Positions 1 through 10,760 are shown, counted from the first letter of the stretch. The stretch is DNA of 64,000 bases from Pseudoips prasinana (GCA_951640165.1 OX621253.1:31813969-31877968), one strand, 5' to 3'. The notes: generated from the sequence alone by a model not told the origin. A program made the numbers and translations.

Positions 1-214
1 TTGACAATAACTTGATACGAGCTAGCTAAATATCATTTCTGTAATAAAATAAATTTTATAAATGTTTTCATACAAGATGTACCTAAATATCTATGTTACT
101 AGAAATAATATCTAATGTATACAACTATATTACTACAAACATGTTCTGACTATTTACAAGCGCTTTTTTAAAGTCTACGTGAATAAAAACCTTTTTTATT
201 TATTTTATTTATTT
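1..214 (+). repeat. Rep-G copy 1, 3' end of a retroelement with TTTTA-rich tail
   Basis: The first of four related copies (others near 5413, 11558 and, inverted, 52432). It runs off the left edge of the window. It shares 'gatacgagctagctaaatat' and 'cgtgaataaaaacc' with the others and ends in AATAAA followed by a TTTATT/TTTTA tail. A shared right end and variable left ends fit a 5'-truncated LINE or a SINE on the plus strand. Its tail merges with the opposite-facing A-rich tail of the LINE at 215-2009, so the exact junction cannot be set. Confidence 0.65.
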
Positions 215-2009
215 TATTTTATGTCATTTCGTCTTTTTGTTAATATAGTGGGATCAACTGGAAGCGACTTATGTTTTTTTAAAGTGGTATGTAAGATGTA
301 CAATTTGCGAATAGTTAATAGGTTGGTCATTGAGTAAAGAGTAGCTGTTGGAAATCTAAGTTTTTTAAAAAACATAACCTTCAGAAGTATCCTTTGAGCA
401 CGTTCCACTTCGAGGAATTTAATTTTAGATGCGCCCCCCCACACTGGAATGCAGTAGATCATGATCGACTGAGCCAAAGCAATATAGACTTTTTTAAGTA
501 GATCAACACTAGCCGAATGTCTAAGGATTTTAAAAATCCAAATTAACTTCCTAATTCTTCCACTGATTAGGTCAATCTGAGAGTGCCAAGACAGCCTTTT
601 GTCAATCATAATTCCTAAGTATTTTGTGGAATCTACCTTGCTTATTATAGGGCAATTGCAGTTGAGACCAATACTAAGGCAGTGATGTATTTTAAGATTA
701 AACTCGGGGCGAGGTTGGGTTCTACTGTCAATTGCAAAACACCTATAGTTGGTCTTTGAGGTGTTCAAGGTTAGTAAATTCTTCCTCAGCCACAGGGCAG
801 TGGTAGCCAGTGCAGATTCAGCATCCCTTTTTATAGAGTCCCAAGATTTTCCCGTTATTACCATGGCAGTATCGTCAGCATACGAAAAGACCTGAGTGTT
901 ATCAAATTTCGAATTGCAGAGATCATTAATGTATATTAGGAATAGTGTTGGCCCCAGGACTGAAGCCTGGGGCACCCCGAAAGTCTGTGGAGCTTCGTCA
1001 CTCACAAATTGCCCCACCTTAACCCTCTGGATCCTCCCCCTCAAATAATCCTGAATCAGATCCAAGGCAATGCCCCTTATTCCAATATTTTCTAATTTTT
1101 GCAAGAGAATGGGAACAGAGACGGTGTCAAACGCCTTTTTCAGGTCCAAAAATACCGTTAGACATCTACCTCCATTGTCCAATTGATCAGTTATTAAAGA
1201 AGTTAGAGCCAGTACAGCATCCTGGGTTGACTTACCCGATCGAAAACCGTACTGTGAGAGTCTGATAAAATTTTATACTTATCGAGGTAATCTGTTAATC
1301 TATTATTTATAAGTTTTTCCAGTATTTTGGACAGTGAAGGCAGGACAGAGATCGGTCTATAATTATTGATCTCCTCTCTGCTCCCACTCTTGTGCACAGG
1401 GGTAATGACTGCTTGTTTCAAGAGAGTAGGGAATACCCCCTTTCTAAAACATGTGTTAGCCAAATGGGAGATTATTGGAGCCAGTATGTGCCTAGCCAGT
1501 TTGAAAAAGCTAACTGGAATACGATCCCAGCCAGGAGCACTATCCGTTTTTAAACTCATTAAAACTTCGAGTACCTCATGCGGATCAGTGTCCAGTAGGA
1601 CAAAGGATGAAAGCTGAGACTGGCGTGAAAAAAAGGAGTCAGAAAAATTTTGCATGGGACTTAATGGTGTAATCTCACTAGCAAGGCCCGCCCCTATACC
1701 TGCGAAGAAATTATTAACAGCGGTGACCGATTCCATTTCAGTGGCTTTGATGTTAAGAAGTTTGTCGATATCGTTTTTATTCTGTTTTATGTGCGTAATA
1801 TTTTAAATGTTTTTCCAAAGGGATTTTGAGTTTTTAATAGATCTTTCCAGCAATTGTTTTTCATAATTATGTTTCAGTTTCTTTATTAATTTGTTGCAAT
1901 AGTTACGATACCGTTTATAAGTAATATTAAGAATTGCATCATGGGGATTAGAACGTAACCTTTTCTGCATACTGTTTCTATTTTTAATGCATCGTAACAC
2001 TACTTTTAT
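215..2009 (-). pseudogene. Jockey-like non-LTR retrotransposon relic, reverse transcriptase part
   Basis: This is the reverse-transcriptase half of a LINE that would copy its RNA at a nicked target. On the minus strand one sees the linker before the RT (from about 2000), then NNYRPISVLPSLSKILEK, FLDLKKAFDT, a GVPQASVLGP turn (usually GVPQGS) and the catalytic YADD at about 871-882, followed by a thumb and C-terminal region ending at a TAA that merges into a TAAAA-type tail. The reading frame is broken twice: a TAA at 1803-1805 and an extra dinucleotide near 1251-1256, after which the frame resumes at a normal 'YGFR' motif. The endonuclease and ORF1 are missing, so it is 5'-truncated, and a SINE abuts the break. 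Jockey-group membership is my judgement from motif style. It is clearly dead. Confidence 0.9.
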
Positions 2010-2155
2010 ATACTACTTTTGAATTTGTAAATACATACTTACATAGATAATTACAACCAGACTCAGGACAGACATGTTCATGCAGACAAATATCTGTCCT
2101 GGGTGAGAATCGAACCCATGAGCTGCGGCGTGAAAGGCAAGCATTTACCAACCAT
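2010..2155 (-). mobile_element. SINE-A, partial, tRNA head side
   Basis: Reverse-oriented SINE-A containing 'aaatacatacttacatagat', a 'cagactcaggacag' block and the tRNA-like B-box complement near 'gggtgagaatcgaaccc'. The 3' (ATT-tail) half is missing. It directly abuts the truncated end of the LINE. Confidence 0.7.
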
Positions 2156-2163
2156 ATAATTAT

Positions 2164-2325
2164 ATCGGGACTAGTCCCTCCCTCTTACCCACCACTGCAA
2201 CTCCTGTAAGGCAGGATCAACAGTGGCACAAAATGAAATGACACTGAACGGTGAGGCTCAGGCATGTCCCGGGGAATCCCTTTAGCTGTCTTGGATCCCG
2301 CAACGAATTTAATCAGGAAGAAAAA
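2164..2325. repeat. Rep-H copy 1, unclassified
   Basis: About 160 bp shared with 30929-31090. It begins with the perfect palindrome GGGACTAGTCCC, contains 'cactgcaactcctgtaag' and 'gcatgt...ggggaatc', and ends near 'cccgcaacgaatttaatcag'. I see no ORF, tRNA box or terminal inverted repeat that would classify it. Confidence 0.6.
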
Positions 2326-2699
2326 GAGAGGAGTTAGAAATTTACCAACCATATATTGCAAACTATTTTATCGGTTTCGTACTATTTGTCTGTATATTAG
2401 GCGCGTTGTCTCCATAAAACCGCTTGTTACTGCTTTATGGCGGGCCGCAGACAAGTAGTGACGCATGACGTCTTCAAGCTCGTAATATCTGGGTTAATGA
2501 CAAGGAGGATCATTACCAAGCTCCCTATTGTGTCTGTAATGGTATTTAAGTCATCTAACATGCTCTCTTCAGTAAAGCTATTAGGTTAGGCGTGTCTTAT
2601 TAAGAGGCTGAAGGAAGCCGAGGGTTATTTTTTCTGGTATCATTTTTATTCAGAAACTATTTCCAGAAATAAGATTGGATATGAAAAGACTTTACTTAA
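2326..2699. other. No recognised feature
   Basis: I see no gene or named repeat here. The stretch contains a CG-richer patch around 2400-2460. Confidence 0.5.
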
Positions 2700-2982
2700 A
2701 GTATCAGTATCACCGACATAGCCCGAAGAATTGCAAAACTGAAGTGGCAGTGGGCGGGGCACATAGCTCGTAGATCTGACGGCCGTTGGGGGAGAATGGT
2801 TCTCGAGTGGCGACCACGAACCGGAAGACGCAGCGTGGGCAGGCCCCCTACATGATGGACCGATGATCTTGTGCGGGTCGCTGGAAACTGCTGGATGCGA
2901 ATAGCGCAAGACCGGCAATTGTGAAGATCTTTGGGGGAGGCCTTTGTCTAGCAGCGGACGTCTTTCGGCTGATATGATGATC
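2700..2982 (+). pseudogene. RTE-type LINE, 3' end of the reverse transcriptase ORF
   Basis: The plus strand reads ...DIARRIAKLKWQWAGHIAR..., then VLEWRPRTGRRSVGRPPT, the C-terminal signature of RTE LINE polymerases, and ends with 'ctgatatgatgatc', the usual RTE tail. A TGA interrupts the frame after PPT (at 'acatgatgg', where other copies read AGA-TGG), and the rest of the LINE is absent. It is a 5'-truncated dead copy facing a similar copy at 3175-3449. Confidence 0.88.
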
Positions 2983-3174
2983 AAAATATTGACTGCTTTT
3001 CTATAATGTTAAAGAGATAAGTTTGATCTACCGGAATTGTGGTTAGTGATTTGGCTGCTAAGCCAGAGGTGTTGGGTTCAATATCCACTGTGACATAGGA
3101 CAATTCATTATGTGAAGACCACGATTGTTGTGTTCTAGTCTAGTTTGTAATTTGTCTGTTATATTACCATACCC

Positions 3175-3449
3175 TATCAGCCGAAAGACGTCCACTGCTG
3201 GACAAAGGCCTCCCCCAAAGATCTCCACAATTGCCGATCTTGCGCTATCCGCATCCAGCGATTTCCAGCGACCCGCACAAGATCATCGGTCCATCTTGTA
3301 GGGGGCCTGCCCACGCTGCGTCTTCCGGTTCGTGGTCGCCATTCGAGAACCTTTCTGCCCCAGCGGCCGTCGGCTCTACTAGCTATGTGCCCTGCCCACT
3401 GCCACTTCAGCTTGGCAATTCTTTCGGCTATGTCGGTTACTTTGGTTCG
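3175..3449 (-). pseudogene. RTE-type LINE 3' end, inverted partner
   Basis: Same RTE C-terminal region on the minus strand, starting at the 'tcagccgaaagacgtcc' tail end and running back to 'gttactttggttcg'. It is highly similar to 2700-2982, so the two form a tail-to-tail inverted pair separated by about 190 bp. Confidence 0.88.
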
Positions 3450-3504
3450 TCTGTAATATGTCTCTCTGTTATACGTATGTATTTAAAAATATATAAGTAG
3501 GTTC

Positions 3505-3600
3505 ATCAGTTGTCTGTACTCCAGATGCCATAGTACAAGCTCTGCATAGTTTGGGATCAGATGACCGTGTGTGAATAATGCCCCAATATATTATTATTAG
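3505..3600 (+). mobile_element. SINE-A, 3' fragment
   Basis: Contains 'gccatagtacaagctctgc', 'gtttgggatcagatgaccgt' and an ATT-rich tail (tattattattag). The tRNA head is missing. Confidence 0.7.
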
Positions 3601-3935
3601 TTGTTACATCATAATATGGATACCGTGAAACGGTAAAATCAAGTGTTATCAGCCCCTCTCCTTCGAATAATTTTCCTACATATTCTGCAGATATCAGGAT
3701 TAACGTGAATCGATTAAATTGGGTCATGTCAGCCCCTTAATAGCGGTTTAATTGAATTTGAGCCGGGTCTGAGTGCTTTCCTGATATAGAAAGGCTTGGA
3801 GTAAGTAGATACAGTGTTAGCTATTTGTTCGTATAAATATGTATTTAGTATATTTCCTTTTAAGCGCCTTCTAATGAAGGAGGTAAGGATAAAAAGAACT
3901 CTGCAGTAGAATTATTACTACTGCGGCAGTTTTTT

Positions 3936-4087
3936 GAAGTTATACTTCTTTTGGCGCGATGGAGAAAAATTATGAGAGTGAATTTTTACGATGCGCGCGC
4001 ATCGTAAAAATAACAGCATGACGTTAGTTCTAGGTGGTATGAAAATTGATAACTATGTTCAAGTTGTATATTAAGAAGTATAACTTC
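3936..4087. mobile_element. Foldback MITE with 15-bp terminal inverted repeats
   Basis: The ends are GAAGTTATACTTCTT (3936-3950) and its exact reverse complement (4073-4087). Inside lies a perfect 30-bp palindrome at 3982-4011 centred on GCGCGCGC. There is no coding capacity. I cannot assign a superfamily because no clear target duplication is visible. Confidence 0.75.
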
Positions 4088-4283
4088 TAACGCGTGTACA
4101 TAAGTACACACAAGTTTTTTATGTAGGTATTTATGTATGTTACGGGATTTCTCGGTTATTTGGACTAGGAATGCTTTAGGCATGCATGATCACTTATAAA
4201 GAAACCGATTCCGCTTTAGACCATACGACTGAAGTAAACTACTAGAATACAAAAACTTGAGAGGTGTCAAGGAGCACTCGGAT

Positions 4284-4530
4284 GGAACGAAGTTATTTCT
4301 TATTATTTATTATGTACAAAAAACCTATATACACTCAACAAAAATGAAACCGCACTGGTCAATGCGAAATATAAATGAAAATATCTGGCTTGCTTTCTAT
4401 AAGAGAGAGAGAGAGACAGACAGAAAAACATGCGCACGCCGCACAGCTGCAAAAAGTGTCGTGACAACTTTTCGTAAGATTTTTTTCCGTCTAGCCCCCT
4501 TTTACAACGCGCGATAAGGAACTTCGTTAC
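4284..4530. mobile_element. Candidate MITE
   Basis: The ends show an inverted match, 'ggaacgaagtta' near 4284 and 'aaggaacttcgttac' near 4518. It contains a short GA microsatellite (4402-4415). The inverted match is short, so this is tentative. Confidence 0.4.
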
Positions 4531-4559
4531 AAAACATAACTGTCCGTGAGAGAAAGAAA

Positions 4560-4680
4560 ATGTGTGCCCCGTATATGAAATGTAACTTATATCTCCCTCT
4601 CAACTTGCGTTTGCCTCGACCGATCACATTTTCGAAACGCTCTCGGCTCGCATTCACCAGCTTACTATCCAAGTCAAGGA
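4560..4680. repeat. Dispersed repeat with 'tctccctctcaactt'
   Basis: Matches 51150-51245 in the same direction and 46285-46350 inverted: 'atctccctctcaactt', then 'cgatcacatttt' and 'gcattcaccagcttact'. Non-coding and unclassified. Confidence 0.55.
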
Positions 4681-4738
4681 AAATTGACTTGTCTCAAAGA
4701 TAAGTTGACGTTAACAGTTAACTTATAATTTTAGAGTT

Positions 4739-5067
4739 AACAGCTTTCTGCCTAGAGTATTCAATGAATTTAACAAGTTAAATGGTGACAGTCGTTTTGA
4801 TTTTATTGATCTGTTTACTACTAGCAAAAATTCTACCAGATCCAAATTAACTAGATATTTCATTGATAATGTATAAATCTTTGTATAGCACCATTGGCTC
4901 AATCTTTTAAAACCATGTGTAGAATTGACATTACTGTAATTAATTAAGTAGACCGGAGATGCATCCATTTAGTTAACTAGTTGTGGAAGCTTATTATTGG
5001 CATTTACTTACCAAAATTTGTAACCAATTGTATGTAGCTGTTAGCTTCCCTAATAAAATAAAATAAG
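4739..5067 (+). pseudogene. LINE 3' end: C-terminal ORF2 residues plus 3' UTR and tail
   Basis: The plus-strand frame from 4739 to the TAA at 4874-4876 reads FLPRVFNEFNKLNGDSRFDF... and ends LTRYFIDNV, the typical extreme C-terminus of a CR1/Jockey-group LINE ORF2 (compare 'APKIFNEIDLLR' near the end of the intact LINE at 54-58 kb). About 180 bp of 3' UTR follow, ending in TAATAAAATAAAATAAG at 5051-5067. All upstream parts are missing, as expected for 5' truncation. Confidence 0.75.
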
Positions 5068-5412
5068 TCAGTTTTTTTTTGTTTTTAAACAGTAAGATGG
5101 TTTGGGGTTACCGTAGCCTATGATGTTTGTGAGATACATGGATACACTTATTCATCCCCCATCCTTGGTGCCCTTAATCACATCACCACAAAGATAACAT
5201 AAAAATCGAGTGCTTTAGACCGACATAAAAATTAGACCGGTAGTAGATGAACCCACAGAGTTTGTTTCGCTGGGTCTTCTCAGTTGGGGCGCATTGGATC
5301 CGGTGGTAGCATTAAAGCGCGTCCGTCGTTATTAACACAAGGTCCGTCATAATAATAATACCTTAATATAGACAGAACCATTGACAATATGTAGTAAAAA
5401 TATTAGACTTAA
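5068..5412. other. Unclassified, with a short shared block
   Basis: The segment 'taccgtagcctatgatgttt' near 5108 recurs near 33850, so part of this belongs to a low-copy repeat. Nothing else is recognised. Confidence 0.4.
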
Positions 5413-5698
5413 ACTAGATAATTAAACATAATCTCTTGACAATGACTTGATACGAGCTAGCTAAATATCAATGCTATAATAAAATAAATTTTATAAATGT
5501 TTTCATACAATGTGTACCTAAATATCTATGTTACTAGAAATAATAATGTATACAACTATATTTTTTTTATTTGTTTTTTATTTTTTTTATTAAGAAACAA
5601 ACAGTCTTATATTACTACAAACATGTTCTGACTATTTACAAGCGCTTTTTTAAAGTCTACGTGAATAAAAACCTTTTTTATTTTATTTATTTTATTTT
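5413..5698 (+). repeat. Rep-G copy 2
   Basis: Same family as 1-214: 'ctagataattaaac' at the left, 'gatacgagctagctaaatat', 'cgtgaataaaaacc' and a TTTATT tail. A T-rich block of about 50 bp is inserted at about 5561-5610 relative to the other copies. Confidence 0.7.
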
Positions 5699-5739
5699 AG
5701 ACCGACATAAAAATAAGATATACGAACCGTGTCTGTGAC

Positions 5740-5837
5740 TCTTGAGTCAAAGGTAGTGGGTTCGATCATTCCCAGGACAAATCTTTGTGTGATGAGCACG
5801 ATTATTTGTTCTATGACTGGGTGTAATTTATCTATAA
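5740..5837 (+). mobile_element. SINE-A, 5' (tRNA-like) half
   Basis: A B-box-like 'gggttcgatcattccc' is followed by 'aggacaaatctttgtgtgat' and 'gtgtaatttatctataa'. It is cut at its 3' side by the Helitron starting at 5838. Confidence 0.65.
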
Positions 5838-6013
5838 CTGGGTGTGCCCTGCGGTTTTACCCGCGTTAAACTTGATAAATTATGGTCGCCTCAACTCAGA
5901 AACCTTGGTGGGCTCATGGACAACACTTTGCTGAAGAATATCACATGATCAAATGCATAGTTTACGATTCTATAAAGGACATACAGACAAACATTCATTT
6001 TATATATCCGAGA
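5838..6013 (-). mobile_element. Short non-autonomous Helitron
   Basis: The minus strand starts TC at 6013 and carries 'acgcgggtaaaaccgcaggg' near its 3' end. The terminal CTAG has decayed to CCAG (read from 5841 down). The GC hairpin just before the end is typical of Helitrons. Confidence 0.65.
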
Positions 6014-6324
6014 TTTTTTTTAATATTATTTAAATAAATAGCACTTAGGTCTAATACATTTTTAAACTCGCCAAACTATATTGTTTAACGGCGAGAAGCG
6101 CTCTTATTCTACCACTTAAACCTACTTTACTCTATATATTATACTAAATATCAACTAATAAGCTACTTAATCATATTATAACTATCAACAGATATCATAT
6201 GTACTTAATTACTACAACAGTGCATCTTTTAATTTCTTTTTTAACAAGCCAATACTGATTTTTGGGTTCTGTCTTAGTCGATTTTTAGTAGATAATATAG
6301 ATATTTAGAAATATTCAAGTATTT

Positions 6325-6380
6325 TTATCAGTTGTTTGGTTGCCATAGTGCAGGCTCTGCCTAGTTTGGGATCAGATGGT
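6325..6380 (+). mobile_element. SINE-A, small 3' piece
   Basis: 'ttgccatagtgcaggctctg' and 'agtttgggatcagatgg' match the SINE-A 3' core. No head or tail is present. Confidence 0.6.
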
Positions 6381-6970
6381 AATGATGGTAAATGTAAATA
6401 TATTTAATATTGTTTTTAAAACGATTTCCGGTTTACCGTCGTCATGGCTCATGACGTCACTTTCTAAACATCGTTGCGTCGCCAGTCTTACATACCAGGG
6501 TTGTAGGAAACCAGCGGGCTGTCGACATTTAATGGACTTGTTTTGTACTAACAAATGTACTTCGGACACGTACATACGACTAAATAGAAGCTGACCTCTC
6601 ATTGTATGGAAATCCTATACAACGCGAGATCTGCTTATACTGAAAATTGCTTGATATGTAGCCGTATGTACTACTGAATCTTAGTGAAAACTACCTACCA
6701 CCCTCCATGCTCGCACTGAAAGACTTTTATGACGTTTTTCTGAGATTTTATTGGTTGAAGGCTGTACCGAGATATGACGCTTCGTCCCAAGGCTAAGCTG
6801 GTGCACTAATTCAGCGCTAAACTAGCCACATTACTTGACAGTTTAGTGCCGCCCCCAGGATCACCGGTGGTAGGAGTGGGGACCCCAGATGCCCACGTGG
6901 TCCCACGAAGAGACAACCTATAGTAGCCGTAGGTTGCTTTCGTGAAAAGAGCTTGTTGTATATCTATCTA
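6381..6970. other. No recognised feature
   Basis: Open frames of 72-76 codons lie on both strands over 6372-6602 but have no family features. I read them as chance. Confidence 0.5.
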
Positions 6971-7291
6971 TCTATACATATAATAAAATCGTAAGAAAGT
7001 TGAAACTGTACATTGAATATTTTTTTAAAAGGATAGTTGGGGCGTGATCTACAATCGATATCGAAGCCAAAAATATAGTTTTTAGAATTTATGTCTGTGT
7101 GTCTGTTTGTCTGTATGTATGTCCGGGCTAAACTCACAAAGTACTGCATGGATTTACTTCAAATTTTGCATGGATATTACTAAGAGGTCGGGTCAACATA
7201 TAGGCTACATATTATCACGCTATCACCCTCGGGGGAGGAGCTGTGTTAATTTATAAAATTTAACGCGGGTAAAACCGCGGGGCACTGCTAG
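6971..7291 (+). mobile_element. Non-autonomous Helitron with intact ends
   Basis: Begins TCTATACATATAATAAAA after an A (6970) and ends CTAG (7288-7291) before a T, the Helitron rule of insertion between A and T without duplication. A hairpin-forming 'gcgggtaaaaccgcgggg' precedes the end. The same subfamily occurs inverted at 58767-59071. Confidence 0.85.
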
Positions 7292-7888
7292 TATTGATAT
7301 CAATTTGTATCGATATAAATTGTTATAATTGGTCCAAAGGAGATATAATGAAGGACTATCGTGATGCCAATAATTGGAGACTGCCTTTTGGCCCTCGATA
7401 AGGAAATATATAAAACACCAAAAATAACGGTAAAATGATACACAAATTTTATAAATTTAATAATAACTAAACATAATGAAAACCAAAATATGTTTACAGC
7501 AGGACAAAGGCATCAATATATATTACCTACTATAATATTTGTTCTTTTAATGTATGTATAATTTCAATATATGCGATATATAATCTGTTCACCTCGCTTT
7601 ACAGGTAAGTAGGATACCTAGTTACCGCGTTTTAGTTATTGGAGTGGCTCAAGTTTATACAAGTTTTATAGCTCGAAGCACTTAGATGGAATGTTCGAGA
7701 CTGTCAGTATATATTTGTGCTAATTGCGAAAGTTTATGTCATTGTTCAGTAGCACTCGGTGCCGTCCTGTCTAGTTTATAGACGTGGCTCCTAATTGTTT
7801 AGCACTCGTAAAATAAAACATGTTTTAGTAGCGAAGAGTTAAGAGGGAACTGGGGTACTCACCTATATATAAATATATAGTGGGACGT
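7292..7888. other. No recognised feature
   Basis: AT-rich. It probably includes the lost 5' flank of the mariner element, but I cannot find the left terminal repeat. Confidence 0.4.
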
Positions 7889-7962
7889 TTCACGCACTGC
7901 CATCTGATCCAAACTAGGTAGAGCCTATAGGTACAATGGCATCCAGATAAGTGTGTATTGCG
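7889..7962 (-). mobile_element. SINE-A, 3' piece next to the mariner ATG
   Basis: 'gccatctgatccaaactagg' and 'acaatggcatccagataag' match inverted SINE-A. It sits about 10 bp upstream of the mariner start codon, where the mariner 5' UTR should be. Confidence 0.65.
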
Positions 7963-7971
7963 AATTTCATA

Positions 7972-9050
7972 ATGGACAAAAATATCGAACAAAGAGTTTG
8001 TCTTAATTTTGCATCGCTAATGGAATATCGTGTTCGGAGTCACTGAAAATGTTACAGAAGGCTTACGGTGAATCGACTTTATCAAAAACTGGTGCTTATT
8101 AGTGGTTCAAAGCGCTCAAAAGCGGTCGAGATGTGATGAAACATTTGCCTCGCTCTGGTAGGCCATCAACGTCTGCAACTGAAGTTAACATCGCAAAAGT
8201 GAAGGAAATAGTGACTGAAAATCCTCATTCAACTCTGAGAGAGATAGCCGCCGAACTTTCTGTATTTCACGAATCGATTCGTACCATTTTAACTAATCAT
8301 TTGGGTATGGAACATGTTGCCGCTCGGCTAGTCCCAAAAGATCTGAATTTTCTCCAAAAACTCAATCGCATGAAAGTCGCTGAGGACATGGTAGAACGAG
8401 TCAATTCCGACTCAACATTCATGAAACGCATTGTTACTGGTGACGAGACGTGGGTTTACGAGTTTGACATGCAAACTAGTCAACAAGCTTCGGAGTGGCG
8501 CCTTCCAACTGAACCGAAATCGAAAAAACCACGCCAAAGTCGATCAAAAGTCAAAGTCATGTTGACTGTTTTCTTTGACTATCGCGGTGTTATGCACTCT
8601 GAATTGTTACTGGAAGGTCGAACGGTAAATAAAGAATATTATTTGAGCGTTATGCGGCGTTTAAGAGAGCAAATTCGACGAAAAAGGCCAGATTTGTGGA
8701 AAGAAAATTCTTGGATTTTGCACCACGATAATGCGCCTTCGCACAAGGCCATCATTGTGAACGAATTTTTGACCAAACACTCAACAAATACCATCCAGCA
8801 ACCACCATATTCACCAGATATGGCTTCAGCTGACTTATTTCTTTTTGCTAAACTCAAATTACCACTTCGTGCTACCCGTTTTCAATCGGTAGAAGACATA
8901 AAGGAGAATTCGCGGCGAGAACTGAACTCAATTCCGAAAGCAGCGTTTAAAAAATGTTTTGATGAATGGATTATTCGTTGGCGTAAGTGTATCGTTTCTG
9001 AAGGAGCATACTTTGAAGGAGATAAAAAAATTTGGATGAATAACAAATAA
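7972..9050 (+). pseudogene. mariner transposase, broken by one frameshift and one stop
   Basis: Cut-and-paste transposase of the mariner family (DD34D). The ATG at 7972 opens MDKNIEQRVCLNF. One base appears lost near 8004-8010, after which the frame continues through ...GISCSESLKMLQKAYGES... to an in-frame TAG at 8100-8102. From 8133 the frame is open for 305 codons. It shows a helix-turn-helix region (STLREIAAELSV, then SIRTIL), the first catalytic Asp in GDETWVYEFD, the second in HHDNAPSH and the third in DMASADLFLF. The second and third Asp are separated by 34 residues. The intact family is about 345 residues, so the length is normal apart from the lesions. At 9071-9095 'ttcccggtactttcttgaca' looks like the right terminal repeat. 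The left one was not found. All three catalytic Asp are kept, so decay may be fairly recent, but the gene cannot make a full protein. Confidence 0.93.
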
Positions 9051-9095
9051 TTTTGTATATTTTTTATCTTTTCCCGGTACTTTCTTGACAGAGTA

Positions 9096-9729
9096 GTATT
9101 TCGACCCTAGAATCTAAAAATGCGATCATTAATCCTTCTAAGTATGAAGTTAACTTCAAGCAATTGAGCAGTAAACCGTCTACCTACGAAAACATCAATT
9201 CTACGTCCTATCGCCACATCTCAACGAGCGCAAATGGCTTTGTTTGTGCCAAAAAAGTTTTCTAACACTCGACAAAAATCGTGCGACACACGATTTTCGT
9301 TTTAACCCTCCGTTAGACCTAACATTTTGTATAAAAAATTAAAACACGGGTAAAAATATTTCGCCACCCAGCAGCTCCGTACAACGATAAGCGTAAAAGT
9401 TGACAAGGGGCAGAAAGGCAGCCTCCCAAGCTCGCAGCCTGATAAATATATTGATTTAATTCCATGTATTGTGTTGTATGAAGGTACGGAAGGTAGGGAT
9501 AATTTATGGGAAGTAATAATCTGTGTTACAATCGCGTTTTTGGTTGTGTTTATCGAGGATAATAAACTGTAGGGAAATACTGTTATATTGTAAGCAGCGC
9601 ATGTCTATATATCTACGATCTTGTGAAGTATCGAAAGTCTCCTAGACTTCAAACTAGAAAAAGGTTGTTAATGCTTTTATATTGGAATTAGTGATGTATA
9701 CAAGATTTTTAGTTAATCAACCACACATG
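9096..9729. other. No recognised feature
   Basis: Contains a small hairpin (AAAATCGTG/CACGATTTT near 9276-9297). No gene or repeat is recognised. Confidence 0.45.
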
Positions 9730-9980
9730 TGGTGATGGCGGCGAATATCAAAATATCATCACCCCTCTCATCCCGTGGGCCGTAGAAGTCGACTCGAAGG
9801 AATATCTCCCAGAGGATGGGTAGCAGCTTTTTTCTGCGTTCTATAAGTTACTGCAATCGCCAAACCGTCTACCAAGCGTGGCGATTATGGCATATCCCCC
9901 AAGATGATTCTTGGGGAGGCTTTTCTAGCGGTGGACTTCTTTCAGTTACACATTATGTTGGTTTGATAAGCGAAAAATTA
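9730..9980 (+). mobile_element. SINE-E (SINE with RTE-like tail), near full length
   Basis: Reads 'catcacccctctcatcccgt', 'gtagaagtcgactcgaagg', 'accaagcgtggcgattatgg', then 'ttggggaggcttttctagcg' and 'gtggacttctttcag', the last part matching the RTE 3' end. Non-coding. The open frame inside it is spurious. Confidence 0.7.
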
Positions 9981-10182
9981 CAGTTCAGTGTTACCTCCAT
10001 CACCGCTGCAGTGCTTATGCTTTAGCAGGTTTAGGTACTTTTTATATTACTTAGTCTGCAAATAAGCATACGGCCATGTGGTTACGGTAGCTATAACGCT
10101 TACAACATACATACCATCCTTTTGAGAATATCGTTATATGTGTGTACGCTCTATGTAACTAAACCATTATTCATAATCATCA

Positions 10183-10310
10183 TCATGTCAGCCGAATAAA
10201 GTTCACAGCTGAACAGGGGCCTCTCCAAAAGTTTTCTACAATGGAGTTGTGTACATAGTTTCGAAAGGCCATAATGGCCTAGCTTGGCAGACGAGTTGGC
10301 GCTCGCGACA
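10183..10310 (-). mobile_element. SINE-E fragment
   Basis: 'catgtcagccgaataaagtt', 'aggggcctctcc' and 'agcttggcagacgagttggc' match the inverted SINE-E tail and middle. Confidence 0.6.
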
Positions 10311-10646
10311 CGGCCACTTTAACCCAGCCCTTTGAAATTTAATACCTAAATAAAAAGGAGAGACAAAATCCGCTCCACAAGCGAACGTCCCTCCATCGAC
10401 AGCGCAGGCTCTGACTCGTAGAGTCACGCTTAAATATAAGTAAATGCAGGTATAAACCTGCTGGGATCATAAATCCATAAACCTTACTTCTTCATTATAT
10501 TTACAAAATGTAAAGTAAGGGAAGATAAGATAGGAATAGGTTGCAAAAGATCCACCATAGGACAAAATGCGCTTATAACAAAACACTATAACACTCTGTA
10601 AAATTTATCTTCTTAAGTGACATGGAACATATTCTTAACCAAGTAA
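10311..10646. other. No recognised feature
   Basis: A patch at 10370-10430 is somewhat GC-richer. No family is recognised. Confidence 0.4.
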
Positions 10647-10760
10647 TCCTACTACTAATATTATAAAAGCGAAAGTTTGTAAGTGTGGAATTTAATGAAA
10701 CTTTGCAATAATATAGCTTATACACCAAAATAACACATAGGCTACAATTTATTAAGATAT
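10647..10760 (+). mobile_element. Helitron 5' end, truncated
   Basis: Starts TCCTACTACTAATATTATAA after an A and continues 'gcgaaagtttgtaagtgtgg' and 'ataacacataggctac'. The CTAG end is missing. Confidence 0.65.

Noticed and set aside
2646..2984. 112-codon frame antisense to the RTE fragment (also 3231-3500)
   Set aside because: The RTE coding strand is the opposite one. These frames are its shadow.
8639..8857. 72-codon frame antisense to the mariner gene
   Set aside because: Shadow of the transposase frame.
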